Assembly (NCBI GenBank): GCA_003134435.1
Contig: PLBE01000062.1
Coordinates: 10,354-74,353, forward strand
Origin: Acidobacteriaceae bacterium
GTDB lineage: Bacteria > Acidobacteriota > Terriglobia > Terriglobales > Acidobacteriaceae
Reading direction: 5' to 3'
DNA: 64,000 nucleotides
Shown here: one piece after another, positions 62,202-64,000 of the stretch
Position numbering within the stretch: position 1 is the first letter of the stretch
Layout: the number at the start of each line of letters is the position of its first letter
Position numbers and translations under genes: made by a program
Notes under the pieces: generated by a model
The model's input: the letters and a program-made list of their open reading frames with translations, nothing else
The model's database searches: none
What the model was told of the DNA's origin: nothing

Positions 62202-63926
62202 ATGACGAAACAACCGGACGGACGCTGTCTGCGCCGATGGTCATCTTTGATTGGATTTGGGTCCTCGTCTCTATCTGCATTGGTTCTGGCCATCGTACTC
62301 GGGGCCGGAATTGTCGCGGCATTGCCGGTCCGGTGCTGGGGTGACGATGCGCCTAAACCGGATCCGTCGGGTATAGCGACCGGTGACCGTACAGCCGTGG
62401 TAGACGCGGCCGGCAATCCGTTTGCCGTGGCTGAACCGACGGACAAATCGGCTCCGGATTACGCCGCGAACAAGAAGGCTTACGACGACTATCAGGCGCA
62501 GGCCGCGAAAGAGCCTCTGGCGGTGAAACTAGCCGACGGCGTGGGGCACGTGCGCGTGGCCACTAATTTTGCCTGGACACTCAACACTGGTTATCTCGTC
62601 CTGTTCATGCAGGCGGGATTTGCGCTGCTTACGTGCGGACTGGTGCGCAAGAAAAATGTCGCGCACCTGATGATGCTGAACTTCGCGGCCTATGTGTTTG
62701 CTTTTCTGGCCTACTACGCGGTCGGATATGCATTTCAGTTTGGCGCGGTGGCCATCAATGCCGCGCCCAGCAACCTGGGCGGAATTCCCGGGCTCAACAA
62801 GTTCCTGATCGGCAGCGGCCAATGGGGATTTGTCGGAGGCAAGGGGTTTTTCCTGGTTGGTCCCGCCTATGACAGCGCCAGCAACTGCCTGACCTTGTTC
62901 GAAGTCGTCTTCATGGAGACGGCCGGATACATCATCGTGGGCGCGATCTGCGAGCGCATTACATTCTGGGCATTTCTGCTGTGTGAGTTATTCATTGGCG
63001 CGATTCTTTATCCCATCTCAGGCTGCTGGACCTGGGGCGGAGGCTGGCTCTCGCAAGTGGGGTCGACAATGAATCTCGGCCACGGATATGTCGACTTTGC
63101 CGGCTCTACGGTGGTGCATGCGGTTGGCGGTTTCGCCGCCATGGCACTGGCAATTATTTTAGGTCCGCGACTGGGTAAGTATGGGCCCGGTGGAAAGATT
63201 CGGGTCTTCCCGGCTCACAACATTGTTTATGTGGTCACGGGAACTTTCATCCTGCTCTTTGGCTGGATGGGATTTAATCCGGGATCGACTTTGGGAGCCA
63301 CCGATCTGCGAATTTCGGTGGTAGCTGTGAACACCAATCTGGCGGCAGTCGCGGGATCAGCCGCCGCCATGCTGCTCTGGTACTTCCTGTTCGGAAAGCC
63401 GGACATCACCATGGCGTGCAACGGGATGCTGGCGGGACTGGTCGCAATTACCGCGCCTTGCGCTTTTGTGTCGCCCACGTCCTCGGTTGTCATCGGAATT
63501 CTGGCCGGCCTGCTGGTCTGCGGCGGCGTTATCTTCAACGACCGTGTTCTCAAAGTCGATGACCCCTGCGGCGCAATTTCCGTGCACGGATATTGTGGTT
63601 GGCTGGGCGCGGTCAGCGTGGGCATTTTTGCCGACGGCGCTTACGGCGCGGGATGGAACGGCGTGGGCGCTGCGTCGTATCTCGGGCACGCAGGCCAGGG
63701 CGTGACCGGATTAATTCACGGCGACACCCGGCAGTTCTTTTGCCAGCTCATGGGAGCGACTCTGTATGCCGTGTGGGCGTTCGGCGGAACTTACGTGGTT
63801 TTTGCCGTCGTCAATAAAGTGAAAAGCATGCGCGTGCCTCCCGAGGTGGAAGAGGAAGGACTCGACGTGCCGGAGTTCGGGATGGCGGGGTATCCCGAAG
63901 ACGCCGCGGTGCCGGCTGGGTATTGA
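62202..63926 (+). CDS. amt: Ammonium transporter Amt
   Basis: 574 aa, longer than the usual 400-450 because of a signal-peptide-like N terminus (SALVLAIVLGAGIVAALPV) plus an extracytoplasmic stretch of about 80 residues before the first core helix. Core seen: NTGYLVLFMQAGFALLTCGLVRKKN, EVVFMETAGYIIVGAICER, DFAGSTVVHAVGGFAAMAL (first pore His) and AISVHGYCGWLGAVSVGIF (second pore His). Short C terminus with acidic tail. AGGAG lies 7 nt before the ATG. Partner PII is encoded 14 kb away, not adjacent as in many genomes. Confidence 0.93.
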   Translation: MTKQPDGRCLRRWSSLIGFGSSSLSALVLAIVLGAGIVAALPVRCWGDDAPKPDPSGIATGDRTAVVDAAGNPFAVAEPTDKSAPDYAANKKAYDDYQAQAAKEPLAVKLADGVGHVRVATNFAWTLNTGYLVLFMQAGFALLTCGLVRKKNVAHLMMLNFAAYVFAFLAYYAVGYAFQFGAVAINAAPSNLGGIPGLNKFLIGSGQWGFVGGKGFFLVGPAYDSASNCLTLFEVVFMETAGYIIVGAICERITFWAFLLCELFIGAILYPISGCWTWGGGWLSQVGSTMNLGHGYVDFAGSTVVHAVGGFAAMALAIILGPRLGKYGPGGKIRVFPAHNIVYVVTGTFILLFGWMGFNPGSTLGATDLRISVVAVNTNLAAVAGSAAAMLLWYFLFGKPDITMACNGMLAGLVAITAPCAFVSPTSSVVIGILAGLLVCGGVIFNDRVLKVDDPCGAISVHGYCGWLGAVSVGIFADGAYGAGWNGVGAASYLGHAGQGVTGLIHGDTRQFFCQLMGATLYAVWAFGGTYVVFAVVNKVKSMRVPPEVEEEGLDVPEFGMAGYPEDAAVPAGY

Positions 63927-63934
63927 AATCAAAA

Positions 63935-63960
63935 AGGGCCGGGCGCGGGCGACCGGCCCT
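63935..63960 (+). terminator. Hairpin terminator after amt
   Basis: AGGGCCGG (63935-63942) pairs with CCGGCCCT (63953-63960) around a 10-nt loop, 9 bp past the amt stop. No T run follows on the plus strand, but the preceding AAAAA would give a T run on the minus strand, so it may also end a convergent transcript beyond the window. Confidence 0.65.
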
Positions 63961-64000
63961 CAGTTGAACTGACAATCTACTGCCGCAGGCGTTGCTCGCT

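Overview
The window looks like chromosomal DNA of an acidobacterium (Acidobacteriota, Terriglobia-like). The reasons are the GC-rich coding bias, two TonB-dependent receptors with an N-terminal carboxypeptidase-regulatory domain, two large membrane Ser/Thr kinases with sensor domains, a VWFA protein of the acidobacterial type, and FecR/DUF6600-like and DUF5666-like envelope proteins. This is a judgement from protein character; there is no rRNA or other marker gene here.

Layout. 1-2.3 kb: a truncated TonB-dependent receptor behind a NikR nickel regulator, with a near-perfect palindrome between them, then a CII-like HTH regulator. 2.5-8.4 kb: a divergent operon encoding a coiled-coil protein, PspA/IM30, a membrane-anchored solute-binding protein fused to OmpA, an ABC permease and ATPase, and a two-TM coiled-coil protein. 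This is the best candidate for a poorly described system. 8.5-15.5 kb: a loose accessory zone with a secreted protein, an M29-type aminopeptidase broken by an in-frame stop, small membrane proteins, a homopolymeric G tract, a double-AAA ATPase, a metallopeptidase-like protein with a degenerate active site, and two tandem copies of a three-hairpin RNA element. 15.9-21.6 kb: two convergent Ser/Thr kinases (beta-propeller and TPR types). 21.7-27.8 kb: ethanolamine ammonia-lyase EutBC, a Tat-exported FAD oxidoreductase, and a [2Fe-2S] ferredoxin-methyltransferase fusion.

28.2-40.6 kb is a complete [NiFe]-hydrogenase island. The structural operon hybO-hybA-hybB-hybC-hybD lies on the plus strand. 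It converges on a maturation operon hypC-hypD-hypE-hypA-hypB-hypF on the minus strand, with a VapBC-type toxin-antitoxin pair between them. A CRP/FNR-family-like palindrome sits upstream of each operon. The nickel receptor/NikR pair at the left edge could supply nickel for this enzyme.

40.8-64 kb: a FecR-domain surface protein with low-complexity repeats and an MFS transporter; a nitrogen-control block (NtrB/NtrC-like two-component pair, PII protein, GlnD); envelope genes (VWFA, DUF5666, Oar-like TonB receptor); a translationally coupled arginine operon argC-argB-argD-argA-like-argJ behind two ARG-box-like palindromes; and a divergent ammonium transporter. PII, GlnD, the ammonium transporter and the arginine pathway fit together as nitrogen assimilation and its control.
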